Assembly (NCBI GenBank): GCA_902613545.1
Contig: CACMHW010000001.1
Span: 205,114 to 269,113, forward strand
DNA: 64,000 bases
Direction: 5' to 3'
From: an uncultured Pelagibacteraceae bacterium
GTDB lineage: Bacteria > Pseudomonadota > Alphaproteobacteria > Pelagibacterales > Pelagibacteraceae
Part shown: positions 1 to 11,291 of the stretch, piece after piece
Numbering within the stretch: the first letter of the stretch is position 1
Layout: each line of letters opens with the position of its first letter
Notes under the pieces: generated by a model
What the model was told of the DNA's origin: nothing
What the model saw: only the letters and a program-made list of their open reading frames with translations
Databases searched by the model: none
Translations under genes and position numbers: made by a program

Positions 1-573
1 TGCCACATTTATGTTGATAAAAGTGCAAATATAAAAATGGCCAAAGATTTAATTGTTAACGCAAAAATGAGAAGAACAAGTATTTGTGGCGCAGTTGAAA
101 CCCTTCTGATCGAAGAAAAAGCTTTAACCTCACATGGTAAAGAGATAATTAATGCTCTTTTGAATTCAGGCTGTGAAGTAAGAGCTGATAATAAAGTTAA
201 TAAACTTTTTAAAGGAAAATTGAAAAAAACCGCAGAAAAAGATTGGAAAACAGAATATCTGGATGCAATTATTTCAATCAAGTCAGTAAAAAATGTTAAT
301 GGTGCTGTCGAGCATATTTTAAAATATGGCACAATGCATACCGATAGCATTATTACTAGCAACAAAAAAAGTGCTGAGATTTTTTTAAATGGCGTTAACA
401 GCTCCATAGCAATGCATAATGTTTCAACTCAATTTGCTGACGGCGGAGAGTTCGGTTTTGGAGGAGAAATTGGTATTTCTACAAATAAACTACCGCCTAG
501 AGGACCTGTAGGAATAAATCAATTAACATCATATAAATATCTTGTTTCTGGAAAAGGCATTGTTAGACCATAG
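1..573 (+). CDS. proA: Gamma-glutamyl phosphate reductase, C-terminal part (cut by window edge)
   Basis: ProA reduces gamma-glutamyl phosphate to glutamate semialdehyde with NADPH, the second step of proline synthesis in the cytoplasm. The reading frame is open from base 1 (CHIYVDKSA...) to the TAG at 571-573, so about 190 C-terminal residues are present and the true start lies to the left. Seen: the family's 'CH-YVD' stretch, 'NAKMRRTSICGAVETLLI', and a C-terminal 'FGFGGEIGISTNKLPPRGPVGINQLTSYKY' region, given here only as a landmark because it is typical of ProA. nadD follows after 3 bases, so the two are probably co-transcribed. An internal ATG at 37 is not the real start, because family homology continues upstream of it. 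Confidence 0.95.
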   Translation, partial: CHIYVDKSANIKMAKDLIVNAKMRRTSICGAVETLLIEEKALTSHGKEIINALLNSGCEVRADNKVNKLFKGKLKKTAEKDWKTEYLDAIISIKSVKNVNGAVEHILKYGTMHTDSIITSNKKSAEIFLNGVNSSIAMHNVSTQFADGGEFGFGGEIGISTNKLPPRGPVGINQLTSYKYLVSGKGIVRP

Positions 574-576
574 TTA

Positions 577-1107
577 ATGGCAAGTACCCAAAAAAAATTC
601 ATTGGCTTATTAGGTGGAAGTTTTGATCCTGCACACAAAGGACATTTGATTATATCAAAAATTGCTATTAAAAAATTTAAATTAAAAAAAATTTACTGGG
701 TTATTACAAAAAAAAATCCCTTCAAAAATAAAACTTTTTATTCTCTAGATGAAAGAATTAAATACGCAAAAAAAATTACTAAAATTCATAAGAAAATTAA
801 TATAATTTATTTAGATAACATTGTTAAATCTTCTAGAATTATTGATGTAATTAATTACTTTATTAAAAAAAAGAGAATTAGAAATATCTATTTTATAATT
901 GGTTCTGATAATTTAATACAACTTCACAAGTGGAAAAGCTGGAAAAAGATAGTAAAATTGGTAAAATTAATTGTTTTTTCCAGAAAAGGATATGATAGAA
1001 AGGGAATGAAATCAACTGTGGCTAAAAAATTAAAAAAAAGAATATCATTTATAAAAAATAAGCCAATAAATATATCATCAACTCAATTAAGAAAGCAGAC
1101 AAAATAG
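577..1107 (+). CDS. nadD: Nicotinate-nucleotide adenylyltransferase
   Basis: NadD transfers AMP from ATP to nicotinate mononucleotide, giving deamido-NAD in NAD synthesis. The N-terminus carries the nucleotidyltransferase signature GGSFDPAHKGHL (about residues 13-24), with the (H/T)xGH ATP-binding motif. The C-terminus carries ISSTQLR, the second conserved motif (usually ISSTxIR). At 176 residues it is slightly short for the family (about 190-215). It is very Lys/Ile rich, as expected for an AT-rich genome. It sits 3 bases after proA and 8 bases before rsfS, the usual alphaproteobacterial order. Confidence 0.95.
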   Translation: MASTQKKFIGLLGGSFDPAHKGHLIISKIAIKKFKLKKIYWVITKKNPFKNKTFYSLDERIKYAKKITKIHKKINIIYLDNIVKSSRIIDVINYFIKKKRIRNIYFIIGSDNLIQLHKWKSWKKIVKLVKLIVFSRKGYDRKGMKSTVAKKLKKRISFIKNKPINISSTQLRKQTK

Positions 1108-1115
1108 AATATTTA

Positions 1116-1463
1116 ATGGGAATTACTGATATTAAAAATAATATTGAAAAAATATTAGATGATAATAAAGCTCAAAATATATCATGCATTGACTTAAAAA
1201 ATAAATCATACATAGCAGATTATATGGTTATAGCTTCCGGGACATCTTCAAGGCATTTGCAGGCATTATCTGAAATTCTTGTAGCACAATTAAAAAAATT
1301 AGGAATAGACAATTGTCGTCTTGAGGGAAAAGATAGTAGCGACTGGAAATTAGTTGATGCACATGATGTAATTGTGCATATTTTTCATCCAGAAAAAAGA
1401 AAATTTTATGATCTTGAAAAAATGTGGTCAGAGGAAATACCAAAAGAAAAGGCCATGATATGA
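1116..1463 (+). CDS. rsfS: Ribosomal silencing factor RsfS
   Basis: RsfS binds ribosomal protein L14 and blocks joining of the 50S and 30S subunits when nutrients are scarce. The 115-residue protein has the full family core: 'DYMVIASGTSSRH' (about residues 32-44), 'EGKDSSDWKLVDAHDVIVHIF' region (about 70-90) and 'RKFYDLEKMW' near the C-terminus, typical of the RsfS/Iojap family. It lies directly downstream of nadD and its stop overlaps the next start as ATGA at 1460-1463. Many bacteria have rlmH immediately downstream of rsfS; here it is absent and ctpA follows directly. Confidence 0.95.
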   Translation: MGITDIKNNIEKILDDNKAQNISCIDLKNKSYIADYMVIASGTSSRHLQALSEILVAQLKKLGIDNCRLEGKDSSDWKLVDAHDVIVHIFHPEKRKFYDLEKMWSEEIPKEKAMI

Positions 1464-2596
1464 AAAAATTTTTAATTTTATTAGTTTTTTTTTTCAATTT
1501 ATCTTCTACTTTAGTAAATTCAAAAAATAATCTTTATGAAAAAATTGATCTTTTTGGTGAAGTCTTAGAAAATATTAAAAAAGAATATGTTGATGATGTA
1601 AATCAAGCTGAAATGATGGACTCAGCCATTAATGGGGTCCTCCAATCTTTAGATCCTTACTCGGCTTACATGAGCCCAGAACTTTTTAAAGAAATGCAAA
1701 CTGATACGAAAGGTGAATTTGGCGGATTAGGAATAGAAATTGGTATGGAGGCTGGAGTGGTGAAAGTAATCTCTCCTATAGATGATACTCCTGCAGCAAA
1801 AGCTGGTATTAAAGCTGGAGACTACATTGTAAAAATCGGAAACAAACAAGTGCAAGGCAAATCTCTGCTGGAAGCTGTAAAGTTAATGAGAGGTCCAGTT
1901 GGAACTTCAATTGAACTTACGATAAGACGTAAAAATGTAAAAAAACCTTTAGAATTCAAAATTATAAGAAAAATAATCGAGGTACAGTCAGTAAGTGCTA
2001 AGCTCTTAGGCAAGGATAAAAATTTAGGTTACATAAGACTTAAATCGTTTAACGAAAACAGTGATAAACAAGTTCTTAAATCTGTGAAAGAATTTGAAAA
2101 AAAAACTAAGATTAAAGGTTATGTGTTTGATTTAAGGAACAATCCGGGTGGATTATTAACTCAAGCAATAAATATAACTGATTTTTTTCTAGAGGATGGA
2201 GAAATAGTTTCCACTAAAGGAAGAAAAATTTCAGAAACTAGAAAATTTTTTGCAAGGAAAGGAGACGCAATTAAAGGTAAACCAATTGTTGTTATGATCA
2301 ACAATGGATCAGCCTCTGCCTCTGAAATATTTGCTGGAGCTTTAAAAGATCATAAAAGGGCTATAATACTTGGTGAAAATTCTTACGGTAAAGGATCAGT
2401 TCAATCAATAATACCTTTACAAAATGGTGGAGGAATGAGACTTACTATCTCAAAATATTACTTACCATCTGGTAAATCTATATCAGAGGTTGGTGTTACA
2501 CCTGACATATTTGTGGAAGAAGAAGGTGAAGATTTTCTAATTAATTCCGATAGAGACAACCAACTAAACTACGCTATAAAACTTTTTAGTTCTTAA
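1460..2596 (+). CDS. ctpA: Carboxyl-terminal processing peptidase, family S41
   Basis: This is a periplasmic serine protease that degrades or trims proteins from their C-termini. Starting at the ATG at 1460 (ATGA overlap with rsfS) gives 378 residues opening with a Sec signal (MKKFLILLVFFF..., cleavage probably near residue 20). An in-frame start at 1424 would add 12 residues and bury the signal, so it is rejected. A PDZ domain lies around residues 85-170 ('GGLGIEIG... DDTPAAKAGIKAGDYIVKI'). The catalytic Ser is in GSASASE and the catalytic Lys in 'YGKGSVQ', the Ser-Lys dyad of S41. In alphaproteobacteria a murein hydrolase activator gene often sits next to ctpA; none is present here. Confidence 0.93.
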   Translation: MKKFLILLVFFFNLSSTLVNSKNNLYEKIDLFGEVLENIKKEYVDDVNQAEMMDSAINGVLQSLDPYSAYMSPELFKEMQTDTKGEFGGLGIEIGMEAGVVKVISPIDDTPAAKAGIKAGDYIVKIGNKQVQGKSLLEAVKLMRGPVGTSIELTIRRKNVKKPLEFKIIRKIIEVQSVSAKLLGKDKNLGYIRLKSFNENSDKQVLKSVKEFEKKTKIKGYVFDLRNNPGGLLTQAINITDFFLEDGEIVSTKGRKISETRKFFARKGDAIKGKPIVVMINNGSASASEIFAGALKDHKRAIILGENSYGKGSVQSIIPLQNGGGMRLTISKYYLPSGKSISEVGVTPDIFVEEEGEDFLINSDRDNQLNYAIKLFSS

Positions 2597-2601
2597 CTTT
2601 C

Positions 2602-3072
2602 ATGAGTAAAATAAAGCTTCCTATGCGCCATGGTGTTGGTGTGATTATATTGAACAAAAAAAACGAGGTTTTTGTTGGAAAAAGAAAAGATAATCCAATA
2701 GATAAATGGCAAATGCCGCAGGGTGGAATTGACTATGGTGAAGATTATATATCAGCCATGAAGAGAGAGCTTTTAGAGGAGACAAGTATTAAAAATATTA
2801 AAATATTGAAAGAAATTGATGGATTTTTTGAATATCAGCTTCCTAGTAATTTAATTGGTATTATTTGGAAAGGAAAATTTAGAGGACAAAGACAGAAGTG
2901 GTTTATTGCAAGATTTACTGGAGATGAAAAAGAAATAAATTTAAATACTCAACATCCAGAATTTATTGAATGGAAATGGATATTGCCCGACAAACTACCA
3001 GAGGTAATCGTAAATTTTAAAAAAGAAATGTATATTAAACTATTAAAGAATATAAAGGAATTTATAGGCTAA
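2602..3072 (+). CDS. rppH: RNA pyrophosphohydrolase (Nudix)
   Basis: RppH removes pyrophosphate from the 5' end of mRNAs and so starts RNase E-dependent decay; the family also hydrolyses dinucleoside polyphosphates. The 156-residue protein starts MSKIKLPMRHGVGVII and has a complete Nudix box at about residues 41-63 (GGIDYGE...RELLEETSI), with all catalytic acidic residues. 'KWQMPQGG' before the box is typical of the RppH/NudH subgroup rather than MutT. It lies 5 bases after ctpA. Its last 11 bases overlap the end of the convergent atpC gene. Confidence 0.93.
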   Translation: MSKIKLPMRHGVGVIILNKKNEVFVGKRKDNPIDKWQMPQGGIDYGEDYISAMKRELLEETSIKNIKILKEIDGFFEYQLPSNLIGIIWKGKFRGQRQKWFIARFTGDEKEINLNTQHPEFIEWKWILPDKLPEVIVNFKKEMYIKLLKNIKEFIG

Positions 3073-3447
3073 AATTTTTTAATGTATTAATTTTATAGGA
3101 CAACAAATATTTTTCTTTATCTGTAATTTCACTTTCTCTCATTCTCTTTTCAGCATTTGCAATAAGAGCTTCTTTCGATCCTTTATTTATTTCGGATATA
3201 TTTTTTGCAGTTGATGATAAGATTAAAAGATTGTTGTTTGCAAATTCCACTATTCCTTCCTCAACAAAAAATTCTTCATTTGTATCTTTAATTTTGATTT
3301 TTCCTGGTCTTAAAAAGGTAATCAAAGGAATATGGTCTTTTAAAATCCCCATTTCACCCTCATACGCAGGGATTATTACTTCAGTAGTATCCTTTTTCAT
3401 TATTGATTTATCAGGAGAAATTATTTCAAATGTAAATTTGTCTGACA

Positions 3448-3448
<1 letters not shown>
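3062..3448 (-). CDS. atpC: F1F0 ATP synthase subunit epsilon
   Basis: Epsilon is part of the central rotor stalk of F1 and can inhibit ATP hydrolysis. The 128-residue product matches the N-terminal beta-sandwich domain: 'FEIISPDKSIMKKDTTEVIIPAYEGEMGILKDH' region (about 6-38), with the conserved 'G-x-MG-x-L-x-x-H' stretch and 'VEEGIVEF'. It is the last gene of atpHAGDC. Its start abuts the atpD stop at 3448, and its 3' end overlaps rppH by 11 bases on the opposite strand, leaving no room for a conventional terminator. Confidence 0.95.
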
Positions 3449-5746
<2,298 letters not shown>

Positions 5747-5747
<1 letters not shown>

Positions 5748-7276
5748 CAACTTTTACCTTTTTTGTGTTCTAATATAACTTGAGAAAGAATTTTTTCATT
5801 ATCTTCATCAAGTTTTCCAGATGATTGAATCGCATCGATTATTTCAGGTTTGTTAGATTTTATTTTTTCAACAATATCTTTCTCAAAATCTTTAATTTTG
5901 CTTAAGTCAACGTCATCTAAATAACCTTTTACCCCAGTAAATACAGATATAACTTGCTCTGCGACTGTCATAGGCGAATATTGATCTTGCTTTAAAAGCT
6001 CTGTCAGTTTTGCACCTCTGTTAAGTAATTGTTGCGTTGATGCATCCAAATCAGAACCAAACTGAGCAAAAGCAGCCATTTCTCTATATTGTGCTAGTTC
6101 TAGTTTTATCGAACCTGCTACTTTTTTCATAGCCTTTGTTTGAGCTGCTGACCCAACTCTAGATACAGATAAACCTACGTTAACAGCTGGTCGTATACCT
6201 TGATTGAATAGTTCTGTTTCTAAAAAAATCTGCCCGTCAGTAATGGATATCACATTAGTAGGGATATATGCTGACACGTCTCCAGCTTGAGTTTCAATAA
6301 TAGGTAAAGCTGTTAAAGATCCTCCTCCACTCTTTTCATTTAATTTAGCAGCACGCTCTAGTAGTCTACTATGTAGATAAAATACGTCACCTGGATAAGC
6401 TTCTCTACCTGGAGGTCTTCTCAGTAATAAAGACATCTGTCTGTACGCAACAGCTTGTTTTGATAAATCATCGTAAACAATTAAAGCATGCATACCGTTG
6501 TCTCTAAAAAATTCGCCTATAGTACAACCTGTATAAGGAGCTAAAAATTGTAACGGTGCAGAATCTGATGCTGTAGCTGCAACTATTGTTGTATATTTCA
6601 ATGCTCCAGCTTCTTCCAATGTTTTAGTAATTTGAGCGACTGTGGATCGTTTCTGACCTATTGCAACGTAAACGCAATATAATTTTTTCTTTTCATCTGA
6701 AGACTCGTTAATTTTTTTTTGATTAATAATTGCATCAATAGCCACGGCTGTTTTACCAGTTTGTCTATCACCGATTATTAATTCTCTTTGACCTCTGCCA
6801 ATAGGGATAAGTGAGTCTATTGATTTTAATCCTGTCTGCATAGGTTCGTTTACGGATTGTCTTGGAATAATGCCTGGAGCTTTAACTTCAACTCTTTTTC
6901 TAGTTTTCGCTGAGAGCGGACCTTTGCCATCTATTGGAACACCTAAACCATCCACAACTCTTCCAAGAAGCTCTTTACCAACTGGAACATCTACAATTGC
7001 ATTAGTTCGTTTTATAGTGTCGCCCTCTTTTATATTTCTATCATCACCAAAAATTACAACACCAACATTGTCATTTTCTAAATTCAATGCCATTCCTTTT
7101 GATCCATCTTCAAACTCTACCATCTCACCAGCTTGCACATTATCTAACCCATAAACACGTGCAATACCGTCTCCAACAGATAAAACTTTTCCTATCTCTG
7201 ATACTTCTGCTTTCTCACCAAAATTTTTTATTTGATCTTTTAATAGTTTTGTTACTTCTGAAGGATTAATAGTCAT
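5747..7276 (-). CDS. atpA: F1F0 ATP synthase subunit alpha
   Basis: This is the non-catalytic nucleotide-binding subunit of F1. The 509-residue protein has Walker A GDRQTGKT at residues 169-176 and the alpha-subunit signature '[17 protein letters not shown]' with the arginine finger. It follows atpH by 1 base and overlaps atpG by one base, so translation of the F1 subunits is probably coupled. Confidence 0.98.
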
Positions 7277-7277
7277 A

Positions 7278-7835
7278 TTAATTTTCTAACATTGCTTGTT
7301 CATATTTTTTTAGCTTATTTTTAATAGATGTATCAATCATAAAACTTCCCAATTGAAGCTTTAAACCTCCAATTAAATTTTTATCTACGATATAATCAAA
7401 CTTTAATGTTGCTCCCATTGATAGGGATAATTCTTTATTTATCTTATCGAGATCAGATTGGGATAGTTCTTTTGATGAAATTAACGAAGCTTTAATTTCA
7501 CCTCTCTTTTTTAAGCATAGCTTTAAAAAACTTTCAAATATTTTTTCTACAAAAAAAATTCTTCTTTTTTCTATAAGTAATAAAAAAAAGTTTTTTAAAT
7601 TTTTGGAAAAATCAAATTTTTCAGCTAATATATTTATCACCTTATTTTGCTGATCAATACTTTGAGTTGGGTCTTTAAGAAAGTTTTTAACTTCTGGGCT
7701 TATTTTAATAAGTGATTGGAAATTTTTTATATCGCTCTCCGTTTTGTCTAATTCGTTGAATTCTTTTGTAACTTCAAATAAAGCACGAGAATATCTTTCT
7801 GAAGTTTCAGTTGAGAAAGATTTATTTGAGCTCAT
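7278..7835 (-). CDS. atpH: F1F0 ATP synthase subunit delta
   Basis: Delta sits on top of F1 and joins it to the peripheral stalk. The 185-residue sequence is divergent, as usual for delta, but has the OSCP/delta pattern: an N-terminal helical domain with 'RYSRALFEV' and a C-terminal '[29 protein letters not shown]' block with the conserved GG and final 'D-S-(I/V)-x-x-(K/R)L'. It is the first gene of the F1 operon. A palindrome and a -10-like box lie in the 82-base gap upstream. Confidence 0.95.
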   Translation of the reverse strand: MSSNKSFSTETSERYSRALFEVTKEFNELDKTESDIKNFQSLIKISPEVKNFLKDPTQSIDQQNKVINILAEKFDFSKNLKNFFLLLIEKRRIFFVEKIFESFLKLCLKKRGEIKASLISSKELSQSDLDKINKELSLSMGATLKFDYIVDKNLIGGLKLQLGSFMIDTSIKNKLKKYEQAMLEN

Positions 7836-7885
7836 TTTTTAATTGTCAGATTTTAATGTGAAATATGCAGAGGTCGTACCATAAG

Positions 7886-7891
7886 AGTATA
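7886..7891 (-). promoter_or_regulatory. Candidate -10 box of the atpHAGDC operon
   Basis: TATACT on the minus strand, about 50 bases before the atpH start and directly next to the 16-base palindrome at 7890-7905. No good -35 box is visible at 16-18 bases, so this is a weak inference. Confidence 0.3.
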
Positions 7892-7905
7892 ACTTGATCA
7901 AGTTA
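7890..7905. promoter_or_regulatory. 16-base perfect palindrome upstream of atpH
   Basis: TAACTTGATCAAGTTA is a perfect inverted repeat in the gap between the priA stop and the atpH start. It abuts a TATACT box on the minus strand and could be an operator. No T-run follows it on either strand, so it does not look like a terminator. Confidence 0.45.
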
Positions 7906-7917
7906 CCAATTTTGAAA

Positions 7918-9861
7918 TTAAGCAAAGTTGATAGGATCAACATCAACTGTAAGTTTTATTTTTGGTGAGATTTTTAGCCCATTTAGTACATTTGTGATTT
8001 TTTTTTGCAACATAGACTGATTATTGAACCTTATTAATAATCTTGATCTAAAATTTTTTTTAATCTTTAACAAAGGTGAGTCTACAGGTCCTAGAACTTC
8101 GAGATTATTTATTTGATTTAATTTCAATTTAATCTCTCTAGCTCCTTGTAAGCTTAGACTTCTATCTTTAGATGATATAATTATTGCAATAAGTCTAATA
8201 AATGGAGGTAGATTATTTTTTTCTCTAAGTACTAGCTCATTTTTCAAAAGATCTTCAAATTTATTTTTGATTAGTTCATTAAGAGTGAAATCTTGCGGAG
8301 TGAGTGTTTGATATATTATTAAAGACTTCGAGCTAAATCTACCAGCTCTTCCACTTAACTGATGGTATAACTGAATATTTTTTTCTGTTGTCCTTAAATC
8401 GTAACCCCTTCCTGAAAAGTCAGCATCTATTACTACGATACAATTTAATTTTGGGAAATTGAAACCTTTTGAAATCATTTGAGTCCCTACCAAAATATCT
8501 ATTTTATTTTCATTAATTGCATTAAAAAGATTTTTTGTTCTTTCTTTAGTTTTTAAATAATCACTTGAAAAAATACTTGCCTTGTAAGAAGGAAATATTT
8601 CTTTTACTTCATCAAATATTTTTTCTACACCTGGACCATACATTACAAAATCACAATTATCTTTTTTTTTACATTTTGCTTCGATTTTTTTTTCAAAAGA
8701 ACAATGATGGCAAACTGCTCTTTTTTTAAATTTATGAAATGTAAGATATAGTGAACAGTTTGGACATGTATGCTTATAACCACATTTTTTGCATATCAAA
8801 TATGGAGCAAATCCTCTTCTATTAATAAAAAACAAAACCTGATCACCTCTATCTAAAAATTTTTTTACAATATCAATAGTTTCTTCCGCAATAAATTTAT
8901 TTTTAATTTTATTCAAATTTAGGTTAATTATTTTAGTTTCGGGTAGAGGGTAATCCTTAAATCTTTTCAAAATCTTTATATGTCTATATTTTTTATTCTT
9001 AATATTATTATATGTTTCTATTGAAGGAATAGATGAAACTAAATGTACAGGGATATTTTCAAAGTAAGCTCTAGATATCGCCATATCTCTAGCATTATAG
9101 ATAACACCTTCATCTTGTTTGTAAGATGCATCGTGCTCTTCATCTACGATTATAATTCCAAGTTTTTTGAATGGCAAAAGTAAAGCTGACCTCGCTCCAA
9201 CTAATATTTTTATTTTATTACTAATTAAGCCCTTCCAAATAATCCTTTTTTGTTTTGGTGTTATCTTAGAATGCCAAATAGCAGGTTGAAAACCAAAAAA
9301 ATCTTCAAATCTTGATTTAAAATCATTTGTTAAAAATATTTCAGGTAAAAGCACTAATGCTTGATTTTTTTTTTCTATAATTTTTTTTATACGCTCAAAA
9401 TAAACTAGAGTTTTTCCTGAACCAGTTGTACCTTGTAAAACTGATACGTCAAATTTATTATCAATTTTTTCAAGAAACTTAAGTGCATCTGCCTGCTCAG
9501 GATTTAGTTTGAAAAATTTTTTTTTTGTTTTTTTTGCAACTGCCAATTTGTCATTTTTTTTAATAAATTTATCTGAATTTCCGATGACCATTTTTAAAAC
9601 AAGTCCAATAGGAACCATATTATACGATGCGAACCATTCGATAAAATCAATCAACTTTCTATTAATTGAGTAGTTTGTCTTATTTGCAATATCTTTAATT
9701 TTAATATTTTTTGGTTCTGAATAATTATTTTTCCAAATTACACCTATTTCCTTTTTAGAACCGAATGGTACTTCCACTAGACTTCCAATTTTAGTTTCGG
9801 TTTTTGAATTGTAAGTAAATGGAAAATTAAAAACCTTAGGCAACAATACTTGTGCTTTCAT
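7918..9861 (-). CDS. priA: Primosomal protein N', replication-restart helicase PriA
   Basis: PriA recognises stalled forks and reloads the replicative helicase. The 647-residue protein has an N-terminal 3'-end-binding domain, Walker A GTTGSGKT at 144-151, the DEEH box at 240-243, and a zinc-binding region with eight cysteines at about 357, 360, 366, 369, 384, 387, 397 and 403. The first three pairs have normal spacing (C-x2-C). The last pair is C-x5-C (CKKKDNC) instead of the usual C-x2-C. The gene lies between lpd and the atp operon; priA upstream of atpH is common in alphaproteobacteria. Confidence 0.95.
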   Translation of the reverse strand: MKAQVLLPKVFNFPFTYNSKTETKIGSLVEVPFGSKKEIGVIWKNNYSEPKNIKIKDIANKTNYSINRKLIDFIEWFASYNMVPIGLVLKMVIGNSDKFIKKNDKLAVAKKTKKKFFKLNPEQADALKFLEKIDNKFDVSVLQGTTGSGKTLVYFERIKKIIEKKNQALVLLPEIFLTNDFKSRFEDFFGFQPAIWHSKITPKQKRIIWKGLISNKIKILVGARSALLLPFKKLGIIIVDEEHDASYKQDEGVIYNARDMAISRAYFENIPVHLVSSIPSIETYNNIKNKKYRHIKILKRFKDYPLPETKIINLNLNKIKNKFIAEETIDIVKKFLDRGDQVLFFINRRGFAPYLICKKCGYKHTCPNCSLYLTFHKFKKRAVCHHCSFEKKIEAKCKKKDNCDFVMYGPGVEKIFDEVKEIFPSYKASIFSSDYLKTKERTKNLFNAINENKIDILVGTQMISKGFNFPKLNCIVVIDADFSGRGYDLRTTEKNIQLYHQLSGRAGRFSSKSLIIYQTLTPQDFTLNELIKNKFEDLLKNELVLREKNNLPPFIRLIAIIISSKDRSLSLQGAREIKLKLNQINNLEVLGPVDSPLLKIKKNFRSRLLIRFNNQSMLQKKITNVLNGLKISPKIKLTVDVDPINFA

Positions 9862-9889
9862 GCATCAATAGTATTAGAATTTTTTTTTT

Positions 9890-11290
9890 TTAAAAATGAA
9901 TTGGTCTTTTATCAACAGCTAAAGCTGCTTCTTTTATTGCTTCAGTGTGTGTGGGATGAGCATGGCATGTTCTTGCAATATCTTCAGCGCTTGCACCAAA
10001 TTCCATTGCTAAGGCCATTTCTGCAATCATATTTCCACAATGTGGGCCAATTATATGTACACCCAAAACCTTGTCAGTTTTACCATCGGCCAGAATCTTT
10101 ACAAAACCGTCTGTTTCATTATTAACTTTCGCCCTAGAGTTTGCCATAAAGGGGAATTTTCCTACTTTATAAGATCTATTTTCTTCTTTTAATTGTTCTT
10201 CAGTCTTTCCGACGGTTGCAACTTCTGGCGAAGTATAAATAACTCCTGGAATTACATCATAATTTACATGGCCTGCTTGTCCAGCTAAAATTTCTGCAAC
10301 TGCAATTCCCTCTTCCTCAGCTTTATGCGCTAACATAGGTCCTTTAATTACATCTCCTATAGCATAAATATTTTTCACTGATGTTTGTAACTTATCATTA
10401 ACTTCGATTCTCCCTTTGTTATCTTTTTTGACACCTAATTTTGTTAAATTTAAACCTTCTGTGTAAGGTTTTCGGCCAACAGAAACCAATACTTTGTCAA
10501 ATTCATCTTTTTCATTTTTTGAATTTTTAATATCTGTATAATTTATAGATACAATATTGCCATTATTTTTTAATGAATTTACTTTAGATCCCATTTTAAA
10601 ATTGATGCCTTGTTTTGTTAGAATTTTTTTAAATTCATTAGATATTTCTCTATCCATACCTGGTGTTATGTATTCTAGGTATTCAAAAACTGTAACTTTA
10701 GAACCTAGTCTAGACCAAACTGAACCCATTTCTAAACCAATATATCCGCCACCTATAATTGCTAACTTTTTTGGGACTTGTTTAAGTGATAGTGCTCCAG
10801 TGGAAGAAATAATATTTTTTTCATCAATATCTATACCGGGTAAAGATGCTACTTCAGAACCAGTGGCAATTACGATATTTTTTGCCTTATAATTACTTTT
10901 TTTATTATTTTCATAAACTACTATATCATTTTTTGAAAAGAGAACGCCTTTGCCTTTGATATATGTAACATTGTTTTTTTTGAATAAAAACTCAACACCT
11001 TTTGTAAGAACTTTAATTGATTTATTCTTATTAGACATCATTTTTTCAATATTAAGTTTGATGCCCTCGATCTCTATACCCTGCTGATTAAAATCTTTTT
11101 TTGCCTTATGAAAATTTTCAGATAAATTTAACAAACTTTTTGAGGGAATACATCCAACATTTAAACAAGTACCTCCTAGTGCTCCTCTGGACTCAACACA
11201 AGCAGTTTTTAACCCTAACTGTGCTGCCCGAATTGCACAAACATATCCTCCAGGTCCTCCACCAATTACTACTAAGTCAAAATTACTCAT
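9890..11290 (-). CDS. lpdA: Dihydrolipoamide dehydrogenase (E3)
   Basis: E3 reoxidises dihydrolipoamide on E2 subunits, passing electrons through FAD to NAD+. The 466-residue protein starts with the FAD-binding GGGPGG motif. The redox disulfide motif GGTCLNVGCIPSK is at about residues 39-51. A second Rossmann motif (GGGYIGLEMG) binds NAD, and the C-terminal 'HAHPTHTEAIKEA' carries the catalytic His-Glu pair. It ends the sucA-sucB-lpd unit, 1 base after sucB, so its main partner is the 2-oxoglutarate dehydrogenase complex, though E3 is often shared. Confidence 0.97.
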   Translation of the reverse strand: MSNFDLVVIGGGPGGYVCAIRAAQLGLKTACVESRGALGGTCLNVGCIPSKSLLNLSENFHKAKKDFNQQGIEIEGIKLNIEKMMSNKNKSIKVLTKGVEFLFKKNNVTYIKGKGVLFSKNDIVVYENNKKSNYKAKNIVIATGSEVASLPGIDIDEKNIISSTGALSLKQVPKKLAIIGGGYIGLEMGSVWSRLGSKVTVFEYLEYITPGMDREISNEFKKILTKQGINFKMGSKVNSLKNNGNIVSINYTDIKNSKNEKDEFDKVLVSVGRKPYTEGLNLTKLGVKKDNKGRIEVNDKLQTSVKNIYAIGDVIKGPMLAHKAEEEGIAVAEILAGQAGHVNYDVIPGVIYTSPEVATVGKTEEQLKEENRSYKVGKFPFMANSRAKVNNETDGFVKILADGKTDKVLGVHIIGPHCGNMIAEMALAMEFGASAEDIARTCHAHPTHTEAIKEAALAVDKRPIHF

Positions 11291-11291
11291 T

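Noticed and set aside
6870..7269. Long plus-strand open frames opposite atpA (and similar frames opposite ffh, leuC, glcD, mmsA)
   Set aside because: They lie wholly inside strongly conserved genes on the other strand and show no recognisable protein family.
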